Positions 17,436 to 26,160 of a DNA stretch of 64,000 nt are shown here, piece after piece. The DNA comes from Streptomyces sp. CBMA291. GTDB taxonomy: Bacteria; Actinomycetota; Actinomycetes; Streptomycetales; Streptomycetaceae. Position 1 is the first letter of the stretch, and every line of letters begins with the position of its first letter. The stretch lies in the NCBI RefSeq assembly GCF_014596525.1, contig NZ_MSJP01000034.1, positions 62,001 to 126,000 of the forward strand, read 5' to 3'. The notes below the pieces were generated by a model, which saw nothing but the letters and a program-made list of their open reading frames with translations, was not told where the DNA came from and ran no database searches. The position numbers were made by a program, and so were the translations under genes.

Positions 17436-19964
17436 TCAGACGGTGCCCGGCCGTCTTCGGCCGTCTCCCCCGCGTCGCCGGTCAGGCCCCGGCATGGCCG
17501 CTCTCAGATGCAGGTCGGCGGCTTCGGCGGGGCGGCCGAGGCGCTCCAGGCAGTGGGCCTCGTCGCCCAGGGCGGCGAGGGTGTCGGGATGGGCCGCGCC
17601 GAGGACCCGGGTGCGGGCGGCGGCGATGGCCCGGTACGCCTCCAGGGCCTCTTCCTCGCGGTCGAGCCGACCGAGGGCGACGGCCGTCTCACGGAGGCTC
17701 AGCAGGGTGTCGGGGTGGGCGGGTCCGAGGATCCGCGCCCGGTCGGCGTGGACGGCTTCGGATTCGGCGAGCGCCTCCGCCCACCGGCCGAGCCGCCCGA
17801 GGTTGACGGCGAGGGCGTGACGGGCGCGCAGGGTCTCCGGTCCGTCGGCTCCCTGGGCACGGGTGCGGGCGGTGACGAGGGCGCGGCAGACGTCGAGCGC
17901 TTCGGCGGCCAGACCGAGTCGCCCGAGGTGGACGCCGGTCTCGTAGCGGGCGGCGAGGGTGTCGGGGTGGTCGGGGCCGAGGGTCGCGGCGCGTGCCTCG
18001 GCGAGGGCGCGGTACTCGGCGAGCGCCTCCTGTCCGCGTCCGAGACGCCCGAGGGCGTAGGCGACCTCGTGCCGGGTGAGAAGCGTGTCGGCATGGTCCT
18101 CGCCGAGCACTCGGGCGCGGGCCCGCGCGACCTCGTGGGCCGTACGGTACGACTCCTCCAGACGGCCGAGGCGGCCGAGTGTGAACGCGAGGTTGTGACG
18201 GCAGCGCAGGGTGTCGGGGTGGTCGGGGCCCACGGTGCGCTCGCGGGCGGCGAGCACCGTCAGATAGCCGTCGTACGCCTCGTGGTGGCGGCCGAGGCGG
18301 CCGAGCGCGTACGCCCTCTCCTGCCGGGCGGCGAGCGTGTCGGGGTGGTCCTCGCCGAGGACCCGGGCGCGGGTGGCGGCGACCCCGTCGAAGACGCGCA
18401 GGGCGTCACCGGGGCGGTCGAGCCGGGCGAGGGCGAAGCCGACCTCGTAGTGGCTGGCCAGGGTGTCGGGGTGGTCCTCGCCGAGGGCGGCCGTACGGTC
18501 CTCGGCGACCGAGCGGTGCACGGCTTCGGCCTCGTCCCAGCGGCCGAGCCGGCCGAGGCCCAGGCCCGCGCGGTACCGGCCGGCGAGCACGGCGACCAGC
18601 TCGGCGGAGGGGACGGCGGGGAGCCGGACCGGTGTGGTCCGGGCCGCCGGATCCGCCTGGCCCGCCTGGATCGCCCGGCCTTCCTGACCTGCCTGACCTG
18701 CCTGACCTGCCTGTTGGATCCGACCGGCCGGGCCCGGCCGGTCGAGCCGCTCCGCCTCCTCGAAGCGTCCTGCCGGTCCGGCCTGATCGATCCGTTCGGT
18801 TCTTTCTGTCCGTTCGGTCCGTTCCGTCTCGCCGGGGGCCACGGTCCAGGTCTGGCCACTGGCGGAGGTCCAGGTGCGGCCGGAGGTGCGGCCGGGAGCG
18901 GGACGGGGCGCGGGGGTCCACTCCGTGGTGAGCACGGCGGCGGCCGGGTCGTGGGCGGCCGGGCGGGGCGCGGCTCCGGCGGGCCGGGGTCCGCCGGTCA
19001 TTCCCAGGATCCACGCGGGCGGGGCGGGGGCCGGGCCCGGGCCCGGGACGACGGTGTGGGCGAGGGTCGGGGCGGGGCTCCGGACGCCGCTGTGGGCGAA
19101 GGGGGCGGGCGGGACGCGGCCCGACACGATGCGGCGGCGCAGGTCCCCCGCGTCGGCCGGACGTTCCTCGGGCACCTTGGCGAGCAGGTCGACGACGATG
19201 CGGTCGAAGTAGTCGGGCAGCTCTGCGCGGTGGGTGCGCGGCGGGCTCGGCACCGTGTCCCGGTGGCCGATGAGGATGGCCCAGGAGTCTCCCAGGTCGA
19301 ACGGTGGCACGCCGGTGGCCAGCTCGTACAGCACACAGCCGAGCGAGTAGAGGTCGGAGCGGTGGTCGACCTCGCCGCCGCCGATCTGCTCGGGCGACAT
19401 GTAGTGGGGGGTGCCCATGGCGATGCCCGTGCCGGTGAGCTTGGAGGTGAAGCCCATGTCGGCGCCGAGGCGCGCTATGCCGAAGTCGCAGATCTTCACC
19501 GTGCCGTCGCGCAGCCGCATGATGTTCGCGGGCTTCAGGTCCCGGTGCACGATCCCGTGGCCATGGGTGTAGGCGAGGGCGTCGGCGACCTGGTCGGCGA
19601 TCTCGACGAGGTCCTGGACGGGCAGCGGCTCCTGTTCGTTGGCGGCGAGGAGCTGGCTGAGATTGCGCCCTTCGAGGAGTTCCATGACGAGGAAGAGCAC
19701 CCCGTCGTACTCGCCGAAGTCGTGCACCACGGTGATGCCCCGGTGCTGGAGCGCGGCCGCCACCCGGGCCTCGCGCCGGAACCGCTCGCGGACCACGGTG
19801 AGGATCTGCGGGTCCTGCTGCGGCCCGAGCGGCTTGAGGCACTTCACGGCGACGCCCCGCCCCAGCGCCTCGTCGGTGGCGCGCCACACCTCGCCCATGC
19901 CCCCGCGGCCGATCACCTCGTGCAGGCGGTACCGGCCCTGAATGACTCTGGTCTCCCCCGTCAC
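17436..19964 (-). CDS. Ser/Thr protein kinase fused to tetratricopeptide repeats
   Basis: An 842-residue signalling protein. An N-terminal Hanks-type kinase covers residues about 10-275: the glycine loop IGRGGMGEVW, Lys41 in AVKCLKP, the catalytic loop HRDLKPANI with Asp142, the DFG of KICDFGIARLG and the APE-equivalent SPEQIGGGE. A Pro/Ala-rich linker with TER and QAG tandem repeats follows. The rest is a run of about eight kinesin-light-chain-like TPRs, each with a LGxDHPDTL module and a period of 42 residues. No membrane segment is seen, so it is cytosolic. TPRs probably recruit partners or substrates. I chose GTG 19964 (VTGETRVIQGRYRLHE); the frame continues upstream but is compositionally unlike coding sequence. 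Confidence 0.88.
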   Translation of the reverse strand: MTGETRVIQGRYRLHEVIGRGGMGEVWRATDEALGRGVAVKCLKPLGPQQDPQILTVVRERFRREARVAAALQHRGITVVHDFGEYDGVLFLVMELLEGRNLSQLLAANEQEPLPVQDLVEIADQVADALAYTHGHGIVHRDLKPANIMRLRDGTVKICDFGIARLGADMGFTSKLTGTGIAMGTPHYMSPEQIGGGEVDHRSDLYSLGCVLYELATGVPPFDLGDSWAILIGHRDTVPSPPRTHRAELPDYFDRIVVDLLAKVPEERPADAGDLRRRIVSGRVPPAPFAHSGVRSPAPTLAHTVVPGPGPAPAPPAWILGMTGGPRPAGAAPRPAAHDPAAAVLTTEWTPAPRPAPGRTSGRTWTSASGQTWTVAPGETERTERTERTERIDQAGPAGRFEEAERLDRPGPAGRIQQAGQAGQAGQEGRAIQAGQADPAARTTPVRLPAVPSAELVAVLAGRYRAGLGLGRLGRWDEAEAVHRSVAEDRTAALGEDHPDTLASHYEVGFALARLDRPGDALRVFDGVAATRARVLGEDHPDTLAARQERAYALGRLGRHHEAYDGYLTVLAARERTVGPDHPDTLRCRHNLAFTLGRLGRLEESYRTAHEVARARARVLGEDHADTLLTRHEVAYALGRLGRGQEALAEYRALAEARAATLGPDHPDTLAARYETGVHLGRLGLAAEALDVCRALVTARTRAQGADGPETLRARHALAVNLGRLGRWAEALAESEAVHADRARILGPAHPDTLLSLRETAVALGRLDREEEALEAYRAIAAARTRVLGAAHPDTLAALGDEAHCLERLGRPAEAADLHLRAAMPGPDRRRGGDGRRRPGTV
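18684..18713. repeat. Tandem 9-bp repeat CTGACCTGC inside the kinase gene
   Basis: Three full copies and a partial fourth encode Gln-Ala-Gly triplets in the linker between kinase domain and TPRs. The frame is kept because the unit is a multiple of three. Confidence 0.7.
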
Positions 19965-20310
19965 GTGCTGTCGCCCCCGTCGATTTCCTGTGCCTTCCCC
20001 GGCCTCCCCAGTATGGACGCCGGTGCTGACAGTGGGTACGGGGCGGGGTACGCGCGCGGTCACGAGCGGGGGCGTACGAACCGGTGGCGGACCCCGCACA
20101 GGCGTGCGGACCGGGCCCCGCGACGGCCCGTCAGCGGCTTGACGGGGCCCCACGCGAAGGGCGGGCGCGCGGGCGGGAAGCGGCAGGGACGAGGGCCTGC
20201 GGCGGCGGGCCCGGCGAGTGCTCGCGGCGGCCGGCCCGTGGCGAGGGCTCGCTCGGCGGACGGCCCCGCGAGGGCGAAGGCCCTCCGGTGGCCGTCCGGG
20301 GCGCCGCGCC
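19965..20310. other. Gene-free spacer upstream of the TPR kinase
   Basis: These 346 bp hold no convincing ORF. The end next to the MarR gene contains a probable terminator (20257-20298). The end next to the kinase should hold its promoter, which I could not identify. Confidence 0.5.
20257..20298 (-). terminator. Nested hairpin after MarR gene
   Basis: Outer arms CGGACGGCC (20257-20265) and GGCCGTCCG (20290-20298) enclose an inner GAGGGC/GCCCTC stem. The structure starts 13 bp beyond the MarR stop. Confidence 0.5.
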
Positions 20311-20823
20311 TCAGTGCCCCTTGTCCCGGCGAAGCCCCGCCAACTCCCCGTTCATCTCGGTGAGGAAGCGGACGACGACGGCCAGTTCCTCGGGGGTGAA
20401 GCGGCTTCGGGCGGTGTCGGTGCCTTGCGCCAGGGGCCGGAAGTAGTCCCTGGCCACGTCCTTGGCCGCGTCCGCGTAGTGCAGGTGGACCACGCGCCGG
20501 TCGTCGGCGGCGCGGGCGCGGCGGATGTGTCCGGCCCGTTCCAGCCGGTCGAGGCAGGCGGTCATCGCGCCGGAGGTCAGGTCGAGGTGGCCGCGCAGGC
20601 GGCCCGGTGTCATCGGGCCCTCCGCCGCGTCGGTGCCGGAGTCGGCGTCCAGGATGGCGATCAGGGCCTGGACGTCGGTGGGGTGCAGGCCTTGGTCCTG
20701 GGCGAACTCGTGGGTGATGCGGTTGAACTCGGCGTTCATCCGGCGCAGCAGGACGGCGAAGGTCTGCAAGCCCGTCGGGTCGTCCGAAGGGGTGGTGGGG
20801 GTGGGGGCACCGGAACCTCTCAT
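20311..20823 (-). CDS. MarR-family regulator, divergent from MMPL exporter
   Basis: A 170-residue regulator. The winged helix is visible as LHPTDVQALIAILD, then LRGHLDLTSGAMTACLDRLERAGHI and RRARAADDRRVVHLH, where the DDRR wing is typical of MarR. Helices before and after form the dimerisation part. A TAGGAT -10 box (20831-20836 on the minus strand) ends exactly 7 nt before the ATG, with no ribosome site, so the transcript may be leaderless. Two overlapping inverted repeats in the 75-bp divergent region are probable operators controlling both this gene and the exporter. Confidence 0.9.
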   Translation of the reverse strand: MRGSGAPTPTTPSDDPTGLQTFAVLLRRMNAEFNRITHEFAQDQGLHPTDVQALIAILDADSGTDAAEGPMTPGRLRGHLDLTSGAMTACLDRLERAGHIRRARAADDRRVVHLHYADAAKDVARDYFRPLAQGTDTARSRFTPEELAVVVRFLTEMNGELAGLRRDKGH

Positions 20824-20837
20824 GCCGCCTATCCTAA

Positions 20838-20864
20838 TATCTCTCGACGATCAAGATACTTGAT
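20838..20864. promoter_or_regulatory. Overlapping inverted repeats between marR and MMPL genes
   Basis: ATCAAG-ATA-CTTGAT (20850-20864) is a perfect 6-3-6 palindrome. TATCT (20838-20842) and AGATA (20854-20858) form a second, wider inverted pair sharing its centre-right half. AGATA/CTTGAT half-sites are common in MarR operators. Confidence 0.6.
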
Positions 20865-20898
20865 GACCGACACACTTCGTCCGCTCCAGGGGATGCCC

Positions 20899-22971
20899 AT
20901 GCGCACCGCACCACGCCGGGCCCGGTGGCTCGTACCGTTCGTCCTGCTGCTCGTCTGGCTGGGGGTGGGCGGGACGCTCGGCCCCTACGCGGGAAGGCTG
21001 GGCGAGGTGGCCACCAACGACCAGGCCGCTTTCCTGCCCGGGAGCGCCGAGTCGACCCGGGTGCTGGACGCCCGCAAGGCGTTCGACCAGTCGGAGACGT
21101 TGCCCGCCATCGTGGTCTGGACGACCGACGGGGGGCCGTTCACCCCGATCCGGCGTCAGGCCGCCACCGAGGCGGTCGGCGCGCTCGCGGGCCGGGAGGG
21201 GATCGTGGGCCGCCCCTCCCCCGCCCTGCTCTCCGAGGACGGCCGGGCCCTCCAGGCGGTGGTCCAGCTCCAGCCCGATCTGGGCAAGGGCCTGACACCC
21301 GTCCTGGACGAGGTGCTCGACGCGGCGCGGAGCGTGCCGGACAGCACGGCGCGGATCGCCGGTCCCGCCGCGAGCCGGGCCGATCTGTCCGCCGCGTTCG
21401 CCGGGATCGACGGCATCCTGCTCGGCGTGGCGCTCGGCTCCGTGCTGCTGATCCTGCTGCTCGTCTACCGGAGCGTCCTGCTGCCGCTCCTGATCATCTT
21501 CGGCTCCGTCCTCGCCCTGGGACTGGCCTGCGCCGTGGTCTACGCCCTCGCGGACCGTGACGTGGTCCGGGTCGACGGGCAGGTGCAGGGCATCCTCTCG
21601 ATCCTCGTCATCGGCGCCGCCACCGACTACGCCCTGCTGCTCGCCGCCCGCTTCCGCGAGGAACTCGCCGTGCGCGGGGACCGTACCGCCGCCGCGACGG
21701 CCGCCGTACGGCGCTCCTTCGGCGCGATCACCGCGAGCGCCGCCACCGTGGCGCTCGGTCTGCTCGCCCTGCTCGCGAGCGACCTCACCAACAACCGGGC
21801 CCTCGGGCCGGTCGGCGCCATCGGCATCGTCTGCGCGGCGCTCTCCGCCCTCACCTTCCTGCCCGCCGCGCTGGCCCTCCTCGGCAGGCGCGCGTACTGG
21901 CCGTCCCGGCCGCAGGCCCCCGAGGAGTCGGCGGAGGGCAGGGGCGTCTGGCGCCGGGTGGCCGCGACGGTGAGCGGCCGGCCGCGCCGGACCTGGGTGG
22001 TGACCGCCCTGGCGCTGGCCGCCCTCGCCGCCTTCGCCCCCTCCCTCTCCGCCCGGGGCGTACCGCTCGACGAGACCTTCGTCAACGACGCCCCCTCGGT
22101 CGCCGCCCAGCGGACGCTCGGCGAGCACTTCCCCGGCGGCTCGGGCAATCCGGCCGTGATCATCGCCGCCGCCGACCGCGTCGCCGAGGTGACGGCCGCC
22201 GCGCGCGGCACCGAGGGAGTGGCGTCCGCCGGGGCGGTCCCGGCGTCCGGCCGGGCCGGTACGGGAGAACCCCTGGTCGTCGACGGGCGGGTGCGCGTCG
22301 ACGCGACCCTGGCGGACGCGGCCGACAGCGAGGCGGCCAAGGAGACCGTCGCGCGGCTGCGCGCCCGGGTGCACGCGGTGCCCGGCGCGGACGCGCTGGT
22401 CGGCGGCTACACCGCGCAGCAGTACGACACCCAGCACACCGCCGCCCGGGACCGGACGGTCATCGTGCCCGTGGTGCTCGCCGTCATCCTTCTCATCCTG
22501 ATGCTGCTGCTGCGTTCCCTGCTCGTGCCCGTGCTGCTCGTCGCGACGGTGGCGCTCAACTTCCTCGCCACCCTGGGGGTCTCGGCGCTCGTCTTCGAGC
22601 ACGTCCTCGGCTTCAGCGGCACGGACGCGTCGGTCCCGTTGTACGGCTTCGTGTTCCTGGTGGCGCTCGGCGTCGACTACAACATCTTCCTGATGTCCCG
22701 GGTCCGGGAGGAGGCCCTCGTCCTCGGCAACCGGCAGGGGGTGCTGCGCGGCCTCACCACCACCGGCGGTGTGATCACCTCGGCGGGCGTGGTGCTCGCC
22801 GCGACCTTCGCCGCCCTGATGGTGATCCCGCTGGCGTTCCTGGTGCAGGTCGCGTTCATCGTGGCCTTCGGGGTGCTCCTCGACACCCTGGTGGTCCGTT
22901 CCCTGCTGGTCCCCGCGCTGATGATCGACATCGGCCCCCGGGCCTGGTGGCCGGGGAAGCTGGGCCGCTAG
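20899..22971 (+). CDS. MMPL-family (RND superfamily) transporter
   Basis: A 690-residue exporter from the start chosen here. It has the two-fold RND layout: one N-terminal membrane segment, a large extracytoplasmic domain, five segments (about residues 170-320), then the same again. Typical MMPL blocks are GQVQGILSILVIGAATDYALLLAARFREE (in part) and, in the second half, FVFLVALGVDYNIFLMSRVREEA. These carry the Asp-Tyr pairs thought to relay protons. Mycobacterial and Streptomyces relatives export lipids, pigments or drugs. ATG 20899 has AGGGG 6 nt upstream; an in-frame ATG at 20863 has no site and falls inside the operator palindrome. Regulation by the divergent MarR is likely. Confidence 0.88.
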   Translation: MRTAPRRARWLVPFVLLLVWLGVGGTLGPYAGRLGEVATNDQAAFLPGSAESTRVLDARKAFDQSETLPAIVVWTTDGGPFTPIRRQAATEAVGALAGREGIVGRPSPALLSEDGRALQAVVQLQPDLGKGLTPVLDEVLDAARSVPDSTARIAGPAASRADLSAAFAGIDGILLGVALGSVLLILLLVYRSVLLPLLIIFGSVLALGLACAVVYALADRDVVRVDGQVQGILSILVIGAATDYALLLAARFREELAVRGDRTAAATAAVRRSFGAITASAATVALGLLALLASDLTNNRALGPVGAIGIVCAALSALTFLPAALALLGRRAYWPSRPQAPEESAEGRGVWRRVAATVSGRPRRTWVVTALALAALAAFAPSLSARGVPLDETFVNDAPSVAAQRTLGEHFPGGSGNPAVIIAAADRVAEVTAAARGTEGVASAGAVPASGRAGTGEPLVVDGRVRVDATLADAADSEAAKETVARLRARVHAVPGADALVGGYTAQQYDTQHTAARDRTVIVPVVLAVILLILMLLLRSLLVPVLLVATVALNFLATLGVSALVFEHVLGFSGTDASVPLYGFVFLVALGVDYNIFLMSRVREEALVLGNRQGVLRGLTTTGGVITSAGVVLAATFAALMVIPLAFLVQVAFIVAFGVLLDTLVVRSLLVPALMIDIGPRAWWPGKLGR

Positions 22972-23022
22972 GCCGTCTCTGCCGGATCCTGCCTGGCAAG
23001 GGAACGCGCCCGGTGGATCGGA

Positions 23023-23061
23023 CCGGCCCCGCCGATCGTTCCGCTCGATCGACGGGGCCGG
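23023..23061. terminator. Bidirectional terminator between MMPL and permease genes
   Basis: CCGGCCCCG-C-CGATCG pairs with CGATCG-A-CGGGGCCGG (one internal mismatch) around a 7-nt loop TTCCGCT. It lies between the two convergent genes. Confidence 0.75.
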
Positions 23062-23093
23062 GGTCTCGGGTGGCGGAGTCTCGGGTGGCGGGG

Positions 23094-24323
23094 TCAGACC
23101 GCGCCCAGGGCCTCCGTCGGGGTCAGCCGGGCCGCCCGGCCCGCCGGGTAGAGGCCGGCCGCCGTGCCGATCAGCGCGGCGGCGGCCACGCCCGCGAGCA
23201 GGATGTCCACCGGCAGCACCACCGGCCAGTCCTGCGAGACCGACCAGGCCGCCGTGACCAGGGCGCCGAGCAGGACTCCGGCCGTGCCGCCCGCGCCCGA
23301 GAGGGCCACCGACTCGGCGAGGAACTGGAGCCGGATCTGCCCCCGGCCCGCGCCGAGCGAGCGGCGCAGACCGATCTCGGGGCGGCGCTCCAGGACGGAG
23401 ATCACCATGGTGTTGGCCACGCCGACCCCGCCGACGAGCAGTGCCACCGCGCCGAGTCCGAGGAAGAGCGAGGTGAACGCCGACTTCGCGGCCAACTGCG
23501 CCTCCAGCGCGTCGGAGGGGCGGCTGACCCGGACGTCCTGCGGGTTCTCCGGGTTGGCGGTGGCCGCGAGGACCGCGCGGACCGCTTCCACCGACTCGTC
23601 GGGGGACCGTTCGTACACCGTCGTCGGATGTCCCTCGAAGCCGAACAGCTCGCGCGCCGCCTCCCAGCCGATGAGCGCCGAGCGGTCGATCTCGGGGGCG
23701 AGCGCGACCGGGTCGAGGATGCCGACGACGGTGAACCACCGCTCGCCCAGATAGACCTGCCGGTCGATCTGTTCGATGCCGAGGCGCCGCGCCGCCACCG
23801 CGCCGAGGACGACCGCCGGATAGCGGCCGGTCGCGCCGTTCAGGAACTCGCCGTCGCGGACGGTCCCGCCGACCGTGCCGAGCAGGTCGGTGCGGGCCGC
23901 CGCCACCCCGATGCCGCCGCCCGCGAGCGGGTCGATGCGGTCGGTGCGGCGTACGGTCACCCCGGTCAGCGCGCCGGTCGCGGTGACCGAGCGGACCGGT
24001 CCGATCCGGCCGACCATCTCCACCGCGTCCTTCGGCAGCCTGGCCTCCTCGCCGAACAGGTCACGGCCGGGCGACACGGTCAGGAGGTTCGTACCGAGTC
24101 TGCTGATCCGGTTCATCAGCTCGGTCTGGCCCGCGTTGCTGATGCCGAGGACGGCGACCATCGCGGCGATCCCGATCGCGATGCCGAGCGCGGAGAGCAC
24201 GGCCCGGGTGGGCCGGGACCGCATCCCCACCAGACCGACGCGCAGGACGTCGGCGACCGGGAGGCGGGCGGGCCTGGGCAGCGGGGTGCCGGTGCGGGGA
24301 CCGGCCTGCACGCGGGGGCTCAT
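23094..24323 (-). CDS. ABC transporter permease, MacB/FtsX type
   Basis: A 409-residue permease with four membrane segments: one after the N-terminal amphipathic stretch (TRAVLSALGIAIGIAAMVAVLGI), a large extracytoplasmic MacB-PCD domain (residues about 70-275), then three C-terminal segments (FLGLGAVALLVGGVGVANTM onward). The ISVLERRPEIGLRRSLGAGRGQIRLQF coupling helix is diagnostic of this family. MacB-type systems do not move substrate through the membrane but act mechanically on an envelope partner. The gene overlaps the ATPase gene by ATGA and is last in a four-gene operon. Confidence 0.9.
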   Translation of the reverse strand: MSPRVQAGPRTGTPLPRPARLPVADVLRVGLVGMRSRPTRAVLSALGIAIGIAAMVAVLGISNAGQTELMNRISRLGTNLLTVSPGRDLFGEEARLPKDAVEMVGRIGPVRSVTATGALTGVTVRRTDRIDPLAGGGIGVAAARTDLLGTVGGTVRDGEFLNGATGRYPAVVLGAVAARRLGIEQIDRQVYLGERWFTVVGILDPVALAPEIDRSALIGWEAARELFGFEGHPTTVYERSPDESVEAVRAVLAATANPENPQDVRVSRPSDALEAQLAAKSAFTSLFLGLGAVALLVGGVGVANTMVISVLERRPEIGLRRSLGAGRGQIRLQFLAESVALSGAGGTAGVLLGALVTAAWSVSQDWPVVLPVDILLAGVAAAALIGTAAGLYPAGRAARLTPTEALGAV

Positions 24324-25009
24324 CCCGCCGCCCCGAGCGCCGTGTCCGTGCGGATCCGCCCGTCCAGGACCTCCACCCGGCGCGGCAGCCGGGCGGCGAG
24401 ACCGGGATCGTGGGTGATGACCACGATCGTCGTGCCCCGCGCATGCAGCTCGTGCAACAGTTCGAGCACGCCCGCGCCCGCCGCCGAGTCGAGGTTGCCG
24501 GTCGGCTCGTCGGCGAGGATCACCGAAGGCCGGATGGCGACCGCCCGCGCGATCGCCGTCCGCTGCCGCTCGCCGCCCGACATCTCGTGCGGCCGGTGGT
24601 GCAGCCGGTGCCCCAGGCCCACCTGACGCAGCGCCGCCTCCGCGAGCTTCTCTCGCCTACGGGCCGCGATGCCGTGGTAGAGCAGGCCCTCGGCGACGTT
24701 CTCGACGGCCGTACGGCCGGGCGACAGGAAGAACTGCTGGAAGACGAAGCCGATCCAGTGTGCCCGTACCGCCGATATCTGACGGTCGTTCAGCTCGGCC
24801 ACGTCATGGCCGCGCAGCAGCACCCGGCCGGTGCTGGGGCGGTCGAGGGTGCCCATCAGATGCAGCATCGTCGACTTCCCCGAGCCCGAACGGCCCACCA
24901 CCGCGAGGAGTTCGCCCTCCTGTACGGTCAGGTCGGCGTCCCGCAGCGCGCGGACACCGCCCGGATAGGTCTTGGAGACCCCTTCCAAGGTGATCACGGG
25001 TTCGCTCAT
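24320..25009 (-). CDS. ABC transporter ATP-binding protein, MacB/LolD type
   Basis: A 229-residue ATPase with Walker A GRSGSGKST, the family Q-loop VFQQFFLSPGRTAVENV, the signature MSGGERQRTAIARA, Walker B VILADEPTGNLD and the H-loop VVITHD. It powers the adjacent permease. It overlaps its neighbours by ATGA on both sides, so stoichiometric synthesis through translational coupling is expected. Confidence 0.94.
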   Translation of the reverse strand: MSEPVITLEGVSKTYPGGVRALRDADLTVQEGELLAVVGRSGSGKSTMLHLMGTLDRPSTGRVLLRGHDVAELNDRQISAVRAHWIGFVFQQFFLSPGRTAVENVAEGLLYHGIAARRREKLAEAALRQVGLGHRLHHRPHEMSGGERQRTAIARAVAIRPSVILADEPTGNLDSAAGAGVLELLHELHARGTTIVVITHDPGLAARLPRRVEVLDGRIRTDTALGAAG

Positions 25010-26160
25010 GCCAGCGGGACCTCCACCTTCAGGCCCTCGCGGAGCCCCGCGCCCGAGACCTCCACCCGGCCCTGGGCGAAGACGCCCAGGGTCACCGGGA
25101 GCAGCCGGCCGTCCGGGGTCTCCACCGCGTAGCCGCCCTCGGCGAGCGCGAGGAGCGCCGGGACGGGCACCGCGAGCACGTCGTCGCGGCGCTCGCTGGT
25201 GAAGTCGACCTGGACCGGGGCGCCGTCGAGGGTGCCGACGTCCCCGGGTTTCGACAGGGTCACCTCGACCGGCACCGTGGCGTCCGCCCCGCCCGCCCCG
25301 CCGCCGGTCGCCCCGGGCCGGTTCGCACCGCCCTGCTCGGAAGCGCGGGCCACCGTGCCCACCCGTGACACCTTCCCCCGCGTGCTCTTCCCACCGGGCA
25401 GCCGTACGGTGACGGGGGCGCCGCCGCGTGCGAGCTGCTGGCGGGCCACCGGCATGTCCACGGTCACCACCCGGCGGGTCCCGGACAGGCGGAGCAGCGG
25501 GCCTTCCGCCGGGGCGCCGATGATGCCGGGGACCTCGGTGACCCGGACCGCGCCCGGCTCCACGAGAAGGTCCCCGGGCGCCACCTCGCCGGTCCGCTCC
25601 CTGCCCTGGTCCTCCTGCCAGTCCCGTACCGCCTCGGCCGTGCCGGAGGTGAAGACCTCGTCGTCGGCCAGCTGGGGGCCGTAGCCGAGCGCCTTGAGGT
25701 TCCGCTTCACGACCCGTACGTCCGGGCCGTCGTCGACGCCTTCCTCCAGGGTGCGGTAGAGCGGTGTCGAACCGTAGAAGAGCGGGACGCGGACGCCGTC
25801 GACCGCGTACGCGCGCTGGCCGCGCGCGACCGTCGCCCCCACGTCCGGCAGCCAGGTCACGATGCCGCCGCCGTGCGGCGCGCTCACCTGGTAGTCGCCC
25901 GCGTAGCCGAGGGTGCCGTCGATCCGCTCGCTCTGCACCAGATCGGTGCGCACCACCGGCGCCGTGCCGGTGCGCGGTCCCGCGGCCGGGGCGTCCGGCC
26001 CGTCACCCCGCTGCACAAGGACCACTCCCCCGGCCACGACCGCGCCCAGCACCACCACGGCGGCGGCGAGGAGCAGCCCCCGGCGGCCCCGGGAGCGCGG
26101 GGACCCGGGCTCCGGGTCCTCCTCGGTCCGGGGCGCCACCGCCGTGTCCTGGTCCGTCAT
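25006..26160 (-). CDS. Membrane-anchored efflux adaptor with peptidoglycan-binding domain
   Basis: A 384-residue protein. A cytosolic N-terminal tail is followed by one membrane anchor (GLLLAAAVVVLGAVVAGGVVLV). A biotinyl-lipoyl-like half-motif comes next. A PG_binding_1 repeat (GPDVRVVKRNLKALGYG, then TAEAVRDWQEDQG) is inserted, and beta-barrel and C-terminal adaptor domains end the protein. This HlyD/MacA-like protein probably links the MacB-type transporter to the cell wall in a monoderm. ATG 26160 overlaps the stop of the lipoprotein gene as ATGA, which fixes the start against an in-frame ATG at 26178. Confidence 0.87.
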   Translation of the reverse strand: MTDQDTAVAPRTEEDPEPGSPRSRGRRGLLLAAAVVVLGAVVAGGVVLVQRGDGPDAPAAGPRTGTAPVVRTDLVQSERIDGTLGYAGDYQVSAPHGGGIVTWLPDVGATVARGQRAYAVDGVRVPLFYGSTPLYRTLEEGVDDGPDVRVVKRNLKALGYGPQLADDEVFTSGTAEAVRDWQEDQGRERTGEVAPGDLLVEPGAVRVTEVPGIIGAPAEGPLLRLSGTRRVVTVDMPVARQQLARGGAPVTVRLPGGKSTRGKVSRVGTVARASEQGGANRPGATGGGAGGADATVPVEVTLSKPGDVGTLDGAPVQVDFTSERRDDVLAVPVPALLALAEGGYAVETPDGRLLPVTLGVFAQGRVEVSGAGLREGLKVEVPLA

